Assembly: GCF_900182555.1 (NCBI RefSeq)
Contig: NZ_FXTH01000006.1
Span: forward strand, 62,001 to 126,000
DNA: 64,000 nucleotides
Direction: 5' to 3'
From: Fodinibius sediminis
GTDB taxonomy: Bacteria > Bacteroidota > Rhodothermia > Balneolales > Balneolaceae
Shown: in pieces, positions 1 through 9,215 of the stretch
Layout of the letters: every line of letters begins with the position of its first letter
Position numbering within the stretch: position 1 is the stretch's first letter
Translations under genes and position numbers: made by a program
Notes under the pieces: generated by a model
The model's input: only the letters and a program-made list of their open reading frames with translations
Database searches by the model: none
Told to the model about the DNA's origin: nothing

Positions 1-251
1 ATACGTGAGATCATCCTTGTTTTATAACCTCACGTATGCTGCGGACTCGCCGGGATGTGCTCTCTTGATGAATAGTCAGTTTATCCTGGATGCCCGCTAT
101 TTTTAAAATTCAAACAACATGCTACATAAGGAGCACGTAAATGGATGAAAGGGAAATGATTATATCTATGTGGGGGAAACCCCCAGGCTGGGAAGGCATG
201 GTGCAGGATATCTCTCAGTTCCTAATATTTAAACCAAGCATAGCGTGGACC
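1..251. other. Left-edge intergenic stretch
   Basis: No convincing gene or RNA is visible here. A plus-strand open frame that starts at 141 and runs into the next gene is the antisense shadow of the exchanger gene: its composition is low-complexity and it has no recognisable domain. Confidence 0.6.
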
Positions 252-1283
252 TCACCCCGGGAGGGAGGGGATGGAGTCGAGGATGCCAAAGTTTTCAAGG
301 CCCATCCAGAGCAGGAAGAGCAGGTAGGTTACGATAAGGGCGACGGATTCCCTGCGGCCGAGGATCATATTCGTGCGCATGAAGCTGAACAGGAGCAGGG
401 TGCCGAGGGTGAGGGCCCCCATGAGCGGGGCGGCCACGCTGAAGTTGATGACGGTGGCCCCGGCGATGAGTACGCCCGCAGGGATGCAGACCAGCAGGTC
501 AAAGATATTGCTGCCCAGCACATTGGCCAGCGAGGTGACGGCATCGCCCTTTTGCGCTTTGCGAATACTTACGAAGGCGTCGGGGATGCTGGTCCCGGCG
601 GCGACAACCGAGATACCCCACAGAAAGGAGGGAGTTCCCAGCAGGTCGCCGAATTCAATGGCCGCCTGCACCAGCAGTTCCACGCCGATGAGGATGACGA
701 CCAGGCTGGCGGCCAGCAGGCCCCACTGCTTCAGGGGGTTGACCTGGCTGGCATCCACCTCGGATTTATACTCCATGGTATCCTGGTACTGGATGAAAAT
801 GTAGAAGCCGTAGAGTAGAAGCGGCAGCAGGGCCAGGGTGCGGGTCATCTCGCCCAGGATGATGCCTTCGTCCGCGGAGACGGGGTTGAAAATGGCGGCG
901 AAGGAGAAGGTGATGATCAGGACCGCCACCGAGATCATATAGAACTGGGCTTCCTTGTAGACCAGGTCGCGGTTTGACTGCAGCGGATTTTTGGTGACCA
1001 GGCCGGCCGCCGCGGGGATGACCAGGATGTTGAAGATGGCAGAGCCCACGATGGCGGCCACCCCCAGCTCGAACTCCCCGTGGACCAGGCTGGAGATGAC
1101 GACAGTAGCCAGTTCCGGGAAGCTGGAGCCGACGGCTACCACCAGGGCACCCTGCACGATGTCGGGCAGCTCGTAATAGATGGACAGGCCCTCGCTGGCA
1201 TGTTCCAGCCAGTCGCTTCCTTTCCATATGATGCCCGTGGCGACGAGGGCGATGAACGTCCAGAATAGCAGGGAAAGTATCAT
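252..1283 (-). CDS. Calcium/sodium antiporter-like membrane protein (CaCA family)
   Basis: Inner-membrane cation exchanger of the Ca2+/cation antiporter superfamily, 343 aa. It shows the two inverted alpha repeats of the family: GSSFPELATV with GSAIFNIL in the N-terminal half, and AAGTSIPDAFVS with LGSNIFDLL in the C-terminal half. Hydrophobic helices lie between them. I start at the ATG at 1283 (MILSLLFW). The longer open frame back to 1589 adds about 100 poorly hydrophobic residues and would run into the divergent lipoprotein gene at 1441. The transported ion pair cannot be told from sequence; exchange of Ca2+ or another divalent against Na+ or H+ is the family norm. Confidence 0.82.
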   Translation of the reverse strand: MILSLLFWTFIALVATGIIWKGSDWLEHASEGLSIYYELPDIVQGALVVAVGSSFPELATVVISSLVHGEFELGVAAIVGSAIFNILVIPAAAGLVTKNPLQSNRDLVYKEAQFYMISVAVLIITFSFAAIFNPVSADEGIILGEMTRTLALLPLLLYGFYIFIQYQDTMEYKSEVDASQVNPLKQWGLLAASLVVILIGVELLVQAAIEFGDLLGTPSFLWGISVVAAGTSIPDAFVSIRKAQKGDAVTSLANVLGSNIFDLLVCIPAGVLIAGATVINFSVAAPLMGALTLGTLLLFSFMRTNMILGRRESVALIVTYLLFLLWMGLENFGILDSIPSLPG

Positions 1284-1440
1284 ATCATCATAAGTTCCAT
1301 GTTGTCGATAAACAGAATAGCAATAAAGGAAGTTTTTGACAGTGAACAAAGCAAAAGTGTGGCGCCGGGCTATTTTAATCGTGGTAATAAAAGCGTATAT
1401 ACCAGCGGCCGGCTGTAACCTGCTGCTAACCGCGAATTGA

Positions 1441-2244
1441 ATGTTTATGACCATGAAGCTCAGATTCTTTATACTCTTCCCTTTTCTTGCGGCAATCGTC
1501 ATTTCCTGCGGCTCGCCGGGGACAAAAACCAGCGGGGAGGGTTGGCGGTCCCTCTTCAACGGCCGGAACCTTGACGGCTGGGTCGTCAAGCTGCACCATC
1601 ACGAGGTGGGCGATAACTACGCCAATACGTTCCGGGTCGCCGACGGGGTGATACAGGTGAACTATGACGACTATGACACTTTTGACGAGCGCTATGGCCA
1701 CCTGTTCTACAAGGAGCCCTTTTCGTCCTTTCACCTCAAGTTTGAGTACCGTTTCACCGACCAGTGGCTCAAAGATGCCCCGGAGTACACCTATCGCAAC
1801 AGCGGTGTCATGTTTCATTCCCAGGATCCCGCCACTATTCTGAAAGAACAGGACTGGCCGATTTCTGTGGAATATCAGATGCTGGCGGCCGCGGAGGAGC
1901 GGGAGCCCCGGCCGACCGGAAACATGTGTTCGCCGGGCACCGAGGTCTTCTACGAGGGGGCAATGGACCCGCGGCACTGTATCAGCTCCACCTCGGCTAC
2001 CTATGACTGGGATGAGTGGGTTCGGGCGGAACTCATCGTTCACGGCGATTCCCTGGTGGTTCACAAAGTGAATGGGGAGAAGGTGCTGGAATACACCCGG
2101 CCCCAGATCGGCGGCGGGGTGGTCAACGGCTATGATCCATCGGTCAAGGTGGATGGCAAGGCTCTGCGGGAAGGGTATATCGGGCTGCAGGCCGAGGGAC
2201 AGGGGGTGGAGTTCCGTAATATAAGGATCCGGCTGCTGGACTGA
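1441..2244 (+). CDS. DUF1080 (3-keto-disaccharide hydrolase-like) lipoprotein
   Basis: Exported 267-aa protein with a signal peptide and a lipobox ending in Cys (AIVISCGS), so probably membrane-anchored. The mature part opens with the family hallmark WRSLFNGRNLDGW and continues as a beta-sandwich domain (YRNSGVMFHSQ, ISVEYQML, GYIGLQAEGQGVEFRNIRI), which matches DUF1080 / 3-keto-disaccharide hydrolase (PF06439). Family members bind or cleave oxidised disaccharides and glycosides, and many are exported in Bacteroidota-like organisms. The start could also be the ATG at 1453 (MKLRFF), which gives a cleaner signal peptide. It is convergent with the nucleoside hydrolase gene that follows. Confidence 0.8.
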   Translation: MFMTMKLRFFILFPFLAAIVISCGSPGTKTSGEGWRSLFNGRNLDGWVVKLHHHEVGDNYANTFRVADGVIQVNYDDYDTFDERYGHLFYKEPFSSFHLKFEYRFTDQWLKDAPEYTYRNSGVMFHSQDPATILKEQDWPISVEYQMLAAAEEREPRPTGNMCSPGTEVFYEGAMDPRHCISSTSATYDWDEWVRAELIVHGDSLVVHKVNGEKVLEYTRPQIGGGVVNGYDPSVKVDGKALREGYIGLQAEGQGVEFRNIRIRLLD

Positions 2245-2262
2245 GGCGCTGATCCCGTCCGG

Positions 2263-3345
2263 TTAGCCGCCGGGGAGTACGGGATGTGCCATTGTCTGGA
2301 GGAAATCATGCATGATCCCGTAGATGTGAAAATGTTCCCACAGGGTGATGGTGCGCTCATTGCCGGGGCGGTCCACCCATTCATTATCTATGAGGATGGG
2401 AGCAGGTATTTCTTTGGTCCGGGCCCAGTCCGGGTTCTTAAGGATGGCTACCGCGGCCATGTCAAACAGGGGGCGCGAGGGCGGAGTGCCTCCCATCTCA
2501 TAATGTTCAAACAGGTTAACCGAGTAATCGCCGAAAGTGGTAAAAGTGCCGCCGTGGCGTCCTTCCACGGGGGGATCGACGATCGGGCCCATGCCGGGCA
2601 TCCGCTGAAGAATCTGTGCTTTGGTCACCCTGACGGCATCCGTCCCCGAGGGCTGCCCGTAGCGAACGGTCACCACCTCGAAGGGGAGATCGGAGTTCAG
2701 GATGTAATTCAGCGCCGTAGTATCGGCCTGCTGATTGTGCTCGCCGGGCCGGGGGTAGTTGGAGCCGAGCCAGACAAGGCGCGTGCGGGCGGCGATGGCC
2801 GGTTCTTTTTCCAGGGCAAGGGCGATGTTGGTCAGTTTGCCCACGGCCAGGAGCATCAGTTTTTCCTCCTCTTCGGCGAGGGCCCGGTCGATGATGAACT
2901 GAACGGCTTCTGCCCCGTCAAAATCGGGCTGGTCCAGCTGCTTTCTGATCTCGCTGAAGGTGCCGTTGGCGCCCTTTTTCAGGGGGATCTTCCTGGAAGC
3001 CCGGCAGAGTGCGAGGACTCGTTGGGCCTCGGCGTAATCCAGTTCGACATCCGGTTCCTTGGTTGAATTTACGGTGACGCCCTCCACATCGAAAACATCG
3101 CTGTTAAACAGCAGGTAGGCCAGGGCGTGCTGGTCGTCGATTTCGTTGTTGGTATCGGAATCAAATAGAATACGCATGGTCTGTTGGGTTTGCACATCCC
3201 GGCTGTCTTCCCGGGACGCTCCCGCATCAGAATGACAGCTGGTCAGGGCGAATGAAAAGAGCAATACCGGCAGAAGGAGCATACATGGCTGTGTAAACCG
3301 GTGGCGTCGCAGGCCGTCCCTGCGGGAACGGGGAACAGTGATCAT
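2263..3345 (-). CDS. Nucleoside hydrolase-like lipoprotein (IunH family)
   Basis: A 360-aa protein with an N-terminal hydrophobic segment ending in a Cys (FALTSCHS), so a predicted lipoprotein. The catalytic domain begins with ILFDSDTNNEIDDQHAL, the Asp-rich Ca2+-binding signature of inosine-uridine nucleoside N-ribohydrolases (PF01156). Later it has KLTNIALAL and WLGSNYPR, also typical. Family members hydrolyse the N-glycosidic bond of nucleosides. A lipoprotein form would act on extracellular or periplasmic nucleosides or related glycosides, which is inference. The nearly 40-residue N-terminus contains an internal Met (about residue 22) that is an alternative start. Confidence 0.8.
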   Translation of the reverse strand: MITVPRSRRDGLRRHRFTQPCMLLLPVLLFSFALTSCHSDAGASREDSRDVQTQQTMRILFDSDTNNEIDDQHALAYLLFNSDVFDVEGVTVNSTKEPDVELDYAEAQRVLALCRASRKIPLKKGANGTFSEIRKQLDQPDFDGAEAVQFIIDRALAEEEEKLMLLAVGKLTNIALALEKEPAIAARTRLVWLGSNYPRPGEHNQQADTTALNYILNSDLPFEVVTVRYGQPSGTDAVRVTKAQILQRMPGMGPIVDPPVEGRHGGTFTTFGDYSVNLFEHYEMGGTPPSRPLFDMAAVAILKNPDWARTKEIPAPILIDNEWVDRPGNERTITLWEHFHIYGIMHDFLQTMAHPVLPGG

Positions 3346-3567
3346 AGGCTGAACGTATTTTTTTTGCCGCTGTGTGGCCTGGTCAAAGAGGGACAGGCCC
3401 GGCGACAGGGGATAATATTTTTTATTGTAACTCCATCATGTGCTTACAATTATAAGGATCGGATTGGAATAATCTAAAAATTATTTGGTTTGGTGTATGA
3501 AAAATGATGATATAAATGACTGATTTCCTTATATTTAAAATAACCCAGAACCAAAGCTTAACGGGTT

Positions 3568-3933
3568 ATGAAATGGGCACTGATCATATTGATATTTTTT
3601 CCCGCCGCCTTGCAAGCCCAGGAGTATAAAGTGCGGTCCCGCTGCATGGGAAATGGCACCTATGCCATGGTTGTGGAGCATAACAAGCAATTCTATATTG
3701 TAGAGACGCCGGAGTATTTCCAAAACAACTGGATTATCGAAGACCTGTTGGGGATTTCACTGGGAGGCAACCGTATTCTCTACTACATGAACTCCGTTGG
3801 AGTGACCGATAATATCGAAGTTCGGGTGCTTTCCCGTCTTCAGTGGAAGTATGCGGGCTACTCCGGGGCAAAGGCCATATGCAGGCAGATTACCCAGACT
3901 CGGTTCGGTCCTATTTCCAACTTCCCTCCCTGA
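3568..3933 (+). CDS. Small exported protein of unknown function
   Basis: A 121-aa protein with a clear Sec signal peptide (MKWALIILIFFPAALQAQ) followed by about 100 residues rich in aromatic and beta-forming residues. I do not recognise a family. Two Cys residues (in SRCMG and AICRQ) could form a disulfide after export. It stands alone, divergent from the nucleoside hydrolase-like gene and convergent with the LigD polymerase-like gene. A hydrophobic cleaved signal and a plausible ATG support it being real; function is unknown. Confidence 0.55.
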   Translation: MKWALIILIFFPAALQAQEYKVRSRCMGNGTYAMVVEHNKQFYIVETPEYFQNNWIIEDLLGISLGGNRILYYMNSVGVTDNIEVRVLSRLQWKYAGYSGAKAICRQITQTRFGPISNFPP

Positions 3934-4020
3934 TTTTTGTATTGCCCATGCTTTTTAAGCAAAAGGCTGGTTAGGCCAAGCCGTAGGAACGGCAAGAGGA
4001 CGGAGGCCGCTTTCCGGGCT

Positions 4021-4935
4021 TTAGATGTCTTCAAGCAGGCGCCGGGGCGTGTCAAGGGAACGGGCATGGCGTTTGAATGAGGTCCATGGATCCTTTTTTT
4101 GTCCCATCCGGCGCAGAATGTTCTTCAGGGTATAGGATTGCGCGTGGAGTTTCCCGTTGTTCAGCTCATCCCAGTCAAGAGGCGTAGCCACCGGGGCGCT
4201 CTTCAGGGGCCGGACCGAATAGGGCGCAATGCTGTTCTGCCCGTAGGCATTGTGCAGATAGTCGAGGAACAGCCGGTCCCCGCGCTTGTCTTTTCGAATG
4301 TCAGTGGTGTAGCGATCGGGATACTTCCCGGTGAGCAGGTTGGCAATATCTTTAGCAAAGGTACGGACTGCCTCGAAATTATGGCTTCGGTCCAGCGGCG
4401 TAACAACGTGTAGGCCGCGCGAGCCCGTAGTCATGACAAAGGGAGTTAGCTCCACGCTCTCCAGCAGCCTTTTGAGCTCCCGGGCGGCTTTTCGTACCGG
4501 TTCAAAGTTATCGTCCGGCGGATCCAGGTCAAAGACGAGGCGATCGGGATGATGCAGCTTGTCCCGCCGACTCTGCCAGATATGGAAGGCGATGGTGCCC
4601 TGCCCGACCAGGTAAGCCAGGGTGGCCGCGTCATTGCAGAACAGCTGTTCCTGCTTCTTGTCTTCGCCTTTGAGCATCACGCTGGTTCTCCCTATCCACC
4701 CGGGGAAATGGTCGGATACCTTTTTCTGGTAGAACCCCTCCCCGCCAATGCCGTCCGGGAATCGCTGGAGCGTAAGGGGGCGGTCTTCAAGGTGGGGCAG
4801 CATGACATCGGATATTGCCCGGTAGTAGTCAAGCAGCCGGCCTTTGGTTACCTCGTTACCCGGGAAAAACACCTTGTCAAGGTTATCGATCTCGATGGTA
4901 TGGTCGCCGATCCGGATTTCTTGTGATGGGGACAT
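4021..4935 (-). CDS. LigD-type polymerase/primase (NHEJ DNA ligase POL domain)
   Basis: A 304-aa protein spanning the whole archaeo-eukaryotic primase-like POL domain of bacterial LigD. It opens with the typical VFFPGNEVTKGRLLDYY, has FYQKKVSDHFPGW and VGQGTIAFHIWQSR, then the catalytic metal-binding pair FDLDPPD (Asp136 and Asp138), then TTGSRGLHVVTPLDR with His176. Family members add nucleotides, preferring ribonucleotides, at double-strand breaks during non-homologous end joining. It is a stand-alone domain here and lies 63 bp downstream of the separate phosphoesterase gene. No ATP-dependent ligase domain or Ku gene is visible in the window. Confidence 0.88.
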   Translation of the reverse strand: MSPSQEIRIGDHTIEIDNLDKVFFPGNEVTKGRLLDYYRAISDVMLPHLEDRPLTLQRFPDGIGGEGFYQKKVSDHFPGWIGRTSVMLKGEDKKQEQLFCNDAATLAYLVGQGTIAFHIWQSRRDKLHHPDRLVFDLDPPDDNFEPVRKAARELKRLLESVELTPFVMTTGSRGLHVVTPLDRSHNFEAVRTFAKDIANLLTGKYPDRYTTDIRKDKRGDRLFLDYLHNAYGQNSIAPYSVRPLKSAPVATPLDWDELNNGKLHAQSYTLKNILRRMGQKKDPWTSFKRHARSLDTPRRLLEDI

Positions 4936-4998
4936 CTTCGCTGGGGTTTCTTATTGGTATTGAACCTGCAAAAGCCGGGCCGCGGGTGCTCGGGCAAA

Positions 4999-5586
4999 TC
5001 ATGAGTCTTCCTGGGCAGCGATCTCCTCCATGCTGCGTCCGCTCAGTACGGAGTCGGGTTCGGTATGTACCGGCTTCCTGCGTGCATCCGCCTTGGCGTC
5101 ATCCATTTTGACCAGCAGCCACTGGGGGTCGTCCTCATCCCGGAAGCGGATGAGGGCATAGCCGCCCTGGATTTTCTGTCCTTCCAGCCACACCTCCACC
5201 TGACCCTCCTGGATAGACTGTGCCATGGAGACCGGCTCCTCTTTTTCCTCCTGCAGGTTCCGATAGGTGCCCCGGTCCCATACCATAACAGTGCCGGCTC
5301 CATATTGCCCTTCGGGTATGACCCCCTCGAAGTCAGCATAATCGAGCGGGTGATCTTCGGTCGGCAGGGCCAGCCTTTTCTCGCTGGTGTCGGTTGAGGG
5401 GCCCTTGGGAACGGCCCACGATTTTAACACCCCATTGACTTCGAGGCGAAAATCGTAATGCAGGCGGGAGGCTTGGTGTTTCTGGATAACAAAGAGGGGG
5501 CCGCCCTCCGAAGCTTTTGCTCCTCCCCGGGGTTCGCCGCTTTTTCGGAAGTCGCGTTTTTGCCGGTAGTCTTCGAGTGAACTCAT
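4999..5586 (-). CDS. LigD-type 3'-phosphoesterase
   Basis: A 195-aa protein matching the PE domain of LigD, which trims 3'-phosphates and ribonucleotides at DNA ends. Key residues are in place: His37 and Asp45 within KHQASRLHYDFRLE, and His79 in EDHPLDY, with the spacing of the Pseudomonas LigD residues His42, Asp50 and His84. GVIPEGQYGAGTVMVWDRG is also a family signature. I use the ATG at 5586 (MSSLEDYRQKRDF); the open frame to 5787 adds 67 residues with no family match. It probably forms a two-gene unit with the polymerase gene downstream. Confidence 0.88.
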   Translation of the reverse strand: MSSLEDYRQKRDFRKSGEPRGGAKASEGGPLFVIQKHQASRLHYDFRLEVNGVLKSWAVPKGPSTDTSEKRLALPTEDHPLDYADFEGVIPEGQYGAGTVMVWDRGTYRNLQEEKEEPVSMAQSIQEGQVEVWLEGQKIQGGYALIRFRDEDDPQWLLVKMDDAKADARRKPVHTEPDSVLSGRSMEEIAAQEDS

Positions 5587-5867
5587 GTTTTTTCCGTTGG
5601 GGCCGCGATGATTTAGCTGCAGCACCGTGTCTCCGGCAGCAGGTTCTGGCAGGCCCGGTATAATTGCAATGGCATATATCAAATAAGTTACTTCAGAATA
5701 GAGACAGAGTAAACAGTAAAAAGTTTTATGGCACTGCTGGCGGTCATCTATTTCCCTTGTTGCATAATAATCATACCTTTTATTCAAGAAAATATATTAG
5801 CATTCATCAGCGGGAACAGCCTGGTCCCTGAACATGGGAGGGGGAGGGCATAAAACTGGTATCGACT

Positions 5868-7085
5868 ATGAATATGCTCCTGATTGTCGGACTGCTTGTG
5901 ATCACCGGCTACTTTACGGGGAGGCTGCTGGAGAAAATGACCATACCCAAAATCATTGGCTATATCCTGGTGGGTATCGTGTTCAGTCCGAATTCCATGG
6001 ACTGGATGCCGGCCGAGATTATCACCGGGACCGATGCACTGCTGTCGGTGAGCCTGGCCTTCATCACCTTCGAGATCGGGGGTGAGCTGAAATGGTCAAA
6101 AATCAAGAAACTGGAACGCCAGATTGTCGGTATCACGCTGTTCGAAAGCCTCACCCCGGTGTTTCTTGTTACAGGCGGGCTGTACCTGACCATCTTCCTT
6201 GTTCCGGACCTGCTGCCTTTTGCTTCTTCCGGGGAAGCGCTGCCGTTTGTCATACTTCTGGCTGCTTTGGCCAGCCCGACAGATCCAACGGCCACCCTGG
6301 CTGTGATCCACCAGTTCAAGGCCAGGGGTACACTCAAGGACACCATCCTGGGAGTGGCCGCCCTGGACGACAGCATGGGCATCATCCTGTTTAGTATTTC
6401 CATCGGCCTTTCTTCTTTTTTACTCGGAGTGTCGGGCGATATGCAGGGTGCACTCCTCGTGGCGGGAGTCCACGTGGGCGGAGGGATTGCAGTCGGCGTA
6501 CTGGCCGCGCTGGTGATAAATTTGTTTTTAAGGTACCTGAAGGTGGAAAGTGAGGGACACTGGATTATTATCATATTTTCGCTGATCTCCCTATGTTATG
6601 GTACGGCTTCGGCGCTCGATTTGGATGCCCTGCTGGCCTGTATGGTGATGGGGGTGGTCGTTGTTAATACAAGCAGAAATGCGCAGGTGGTCTTCAGGAT
6701 ACTGGAACGGTATACCGAAGAGCTGATTTTTCTGTTCTTTTTTGTGCTGAGCGGACTTCATCTGAATATTCAGCAGATGCCCCCAGCCGTGGTGCCCATC
6801 ATGCTGTTTGTGATACTGCGTATGATGGGAAAGTATGGGGGCAGTTACCTGGGAGCAAGCCTGGCTGGTGCCTCGGCCCCGGTAAGGAAGAACGTAGGAG
6901 GGGGCCTCATCCCGCAGGGGGGTGTGGTCATCGGGCTGGTTCTGCTGCTCAACCGCTATCCGCAGTTTGACGGTTTTTTTGAGCTTCTGCTGGCGGTGGT
7001 CATGGGTGCCGCTATCATAAATGAACTCATCGGTCCGCTGACAGCCAAATATGCACTGGTCAGGGCTAAAGAGACAGAACTGTAA
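5868..7085 (+). CDS. Cation:proton antiporter
   Basis: A 405-aa integral membrane protein with roughly 11 to 13 hydrophobic segments, of the monovalent cation:proton antiporter superfamily (NhaP/Kef-like fold). Typical sites include GYILVGIVFSP near the N-terminus, LASPTDPTATLAVIHQF in the middle and AALDDSMGIILF, the conserved Asp-containing helix. Such proteins swap Na+ or K+ for H+ and help with pH and salt homeostasis. No C-terminal TrkA or Usp domain is present. It is preceded by about 280 bp of intergenic DNA and followed, after 57 bp, by the CPBP protease gene in the same direction. Confidence 0.83.
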   Translation: MNMLLIVGLLVITGYFTGRLLEKMTIPKIIGYILVGIVFSPNSMDWMPAEIITGTDALLSVSLAFITFEIGGELKWSKIKKLERQIVGITLFESLTPVFLVTGGLYLTIFLVPDLLPFASSGEALPFVILLAALASPTDPTATLAVIHQFKARGTLKDTILGVAALDDSMGIILFSISIGLSSFLLGVSGDMQGALLVAGVHVGGGIAVGVLAALVINLFLRYLKVESEGHWIIIIFSLISLCYGTASALDLDALLACMVMGVVVVNTSRNAQVVFRILERYTEELIFLFFFVLSGLHLNIQQMPPAVVPIMLFVILRMMGKYGGSYLGASLAGASAPVRKNVGGGLIPQGGVVIGLVLLLNRYPQFDGFFELLLAVVMGAAIINELIGPLTAKYALVRAKETEL

Positions 7086-7142
7086 CAGGACCGTGCTGTG
7101 GAAGGATTAGCAATCATCAGCCATTACTAAAACCGGGCATCT

Positions 7143-7754
7143 ATGGAGGAACAGTTGAGCAGAAAGGAGAAACAGGAATCGTTGGCTGCAGCCGGCAGCA
7201 GGCAATGGCTTATGCTCTCCCTGCTCTCGGCGGCGGTTTACGGGCTGCTGGCTTTTCTCGTGTTCTATTTCTTCCGGGATACCGGTCTGCTGTCTGCCTT
7301 CGAGCATGGCTGCCCGCCCTTGGTGCAGCTTGCCATCGGAGGGTTCACCGGAGGTGTTGCTTCGCTGGTCATCTGGCTGGTGGTCATCCGTTCCCCGGTG
7401 CGAAAGGTGCTGGATGATTTTCACCTCATCCAGGCGATTTCCCGGGCTTCCTTTACCCCTTTTGACCGTATCCAGCTCTCTCTCTTTGCGGGGGCGGGCG
7501 AGGAGCTGCTCTTTCGGGGTGCCCTTCAGCCACTGCTGGGTATTGCCGCGACGTCGGTCATCTTCGTGGGACTCCACGGCTATTTCAAATTCAGCTCGCC
7601 GGCACACTTACTTTTTGGCGCGGTGATGTTTGGCCTGAGCGTGGGGCTGGGTTATCTTTTTGAACAGGCAGGACTGCTGGCTGCCATGAGCGCCCATGCC
7701 GTCTATGATATGCTGATGCTGTACGCGATACAGCACAGGCAGTCGGGCGCATGA
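7143..7754 (+). CDS. CPBP-family intramembrane glutamic protease
   Basis: A 203-aa membrane protein with the CPBP (Abi/CAAX-protease-like) motifs. Motif 1 is AGEELLFRGALQP, with the Glu pair at residues 120-121 and Arg125. Motif 2 is FVGLHGYFKF with His145. Motif 3 is MSAHAVYDM with His185. Family members are intramembrane glutamic proteases; bacterial roles include bacteriocin immunity and processing of small membrane substrates, but the substrate here is unknown. Four or more hydrophobic helices flank the motifs. It follows the antiporter gene and is convergent with the PHP-domain gene. Confidence 0.82.
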   Translation: MEEQLSRKEKQESLAAAGSRQWLMLSLLSAAVYGLLAFLVFYFFRDTGLLSAFEHGCPPLVQLAIGGFTGGVASLVIWLVVIRSPVRKVLDDFHLIQAISRASFTPFDRIQLSLFAGAGEELLFRGALQPLLGIAATSVIFVGLHGYFKFSSPAHLLFGAVMFGLSVGLGYLFEQAGLLAAMSAHAVYDMLMLYAIQHRQSGA

Positions 7755-7795
7755 CCGGGGCGGCAGCCGCTCCCTGGGAGGATGCGGTACGGCTT

Positions 7796-8938
7796 TTATT
7801 CATCAATGGAGGCCTCCAGCATAATTTCCGGGTTGGTCTCGGGGGCGGTGACGGCATTATACACTTTGAACGGCAGCTGGATCTGGTCCAGGCGCTTGCC
7901 GGTCCTGATTTGCAGGCTGAGAGAATCGAAGGGTTCCACGGTAACATGCCCGGCATTGCGGTGAAAGGAATAGTCGCTCAGATTCTCCAGCTGATATTTC
8001 TGGCCGGTGCTGTTGCGGATGGTGAGCTGCAGTACCGAGGTCTCATCAATATAGGAACTGTTCTCGACCGTCAGGGAGGACTCGACAAGGGGGACCAGGT
8101 ACTCTTCTCTGCCGATCAGCAGGTCGTCTTTCCATACGACCGTGCGTCCGGCGAAAAGGGCCTCCCTGAGCCCCTCTTTGGTACGTTCTTTGGCAAAGAC
8201 CAGGGTTACCGGGCGGTGGTCGTCGTGCTGGGTCTGGTAATCCCAGTCGATGAGCCCGTGAACATCCGAGGTCCCCATGATGGTCAGGTCGTAGTCCAGT
8301 GCGATCTGCAGGGCTTCGCGGGAGTAGCGGTCCATGTTAACCACCTCGATGCCGTGGAGCATATCACCTTCAATCAATGTTTTGTGCAGCTCAGAGAGCG
8401 GGGGCATGCCGTCGCTGGCCTGTCGCAGCCAGTAGGGGTGGTTCCAGAAAGTGAAGGCCCCCTGCTTTTTGGCTTCCCGAAAAGCCGCTTTGGCATCGTC
8501 GACCAGGAGCTTGTTGGCGTCTTCCACGAAGACGGCGTTGGAGTGCCCGGGCGGCATGGACCGGGTGATTTCGGATCCGTTGATGACAATCAATTCATCC
8601 TCATCGGCCTGTTCGGAGGCGATCTCATAGGAACGATTGCGGTCGGGATGGGGGATGTCGTCGGAATGCGGCTGGTACTCCAGGTGGTCGGTCATGGCGA
8701 TGGCATCCAGGTTGTCTTTCATGGCTTCCTGCACGCGGATGTCGGGCCAGACGCTTCCATCGGAAAAGACGGTATGGATATGCAGATCGGTGGAGAGGGT
8801 TTGGTAGCCGGGGATATCCGGGAAGGTAACCTCCCGGATGGGATGCTGGTGATCGTGGGGATGCTCGTGCTGGGCCTGTACCGCCGCAGCTATGGAAAAT
8901 AATCCGATGAAAACGAGAGTAGAAATTTTTTGAAACAT
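7796..8938 (-). CDS. Exported PHP-domain phosphodiesterase (Sb-PDE-like)
   Basis: A 380-aa protein with a Sec signal peptide (ending AAAVQAQ), then a His-rich stretch, then a PHP metallophosphoesterase domain: STDLHIHTVFSDGSVWPDIR, AMTDHLEYQP, FWNHPYW and TSDVHGLIDW supply the metal-binding His and Asp residues. The layout is like the Sb-PDE subgroup of PHP phosphodiesterases, which carry a C-terminal beta domain (here about residues 290-380). It probably cleaves a phosphodiester in the periplasm; the substrate is unknown. It is a stand-alone gene, convergent with the CPBP gene. Confidence 0.82.
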   Translation of the reverse strand: MFQKISTLVFIGLFSIAAAVQAQHEHPHDHQHPIREVTFPDIPGYQTLSTDLHIHTVFSDGSVWPDIRVQEAMKDNLDAIAMTDHLEYQPHSDDIPHPDRNRSYEIASEQADEDELIVINGSEITRSMPPGHSNAVFVEDANKLLVDDAKAAFREAKKQGAFTFWNHPYWLRQASDGMPPLSELHKTLIEGDMLHGIEVVNMDRYSREALQIALDYDLTIMGTSDVHGLIDWDYQTQHDDHRPVTLVFAKERTKEGLREALFAGRTVVWKDDLLIGREEYLVPLVESSLTVENSSYIDETSVLQLTIRNSTGQKYQLENLSDYSFHRNAGHVTVEPFDSLSLQIRTGKRLDQIQLPFKVYNAVTAPETNPEIMLEASIDE

Positions 8939-9215
8939 AATAAGTCAGCCTGGATTAAAGTCTGTAGAATTACGGGAAAAGTGATTCCGCCCGACCGGGG
9001 CGGGTTCCTGTATATGGGAAACTCAAATAGATTATATACCTATTGCATCGTAAAACTACAAATGATTGCAGAAAGGATAACAGCGGCTTAACAGGCTGCC
9101 GGGATTTCCACTCCGGTACGCCCGCTGCGGAACAAGGGCCCGGTCAAAATATTTTTAATTGACAGGTTATTTTTGTTATATAAAAATGAATAAAATGCTA
9201 ACTAAAGGGATAGTT

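Noticed and set aside
141-818. A 225-codon plus-strand open frame
   Set aside because: It is antisense to the CaCA exchanger, has a low-complexity Gly/Asp/Glu/Gln-rich translation with no hydrophobic core, and the minus-strand frame has clear family motifs.
7751-8902. A 383-codon plus-strand open frame
   Set aside because: It is the shadow of the PHP-domain gene, which has an intact signal peptide and all metal-site motifs on the minus strand.
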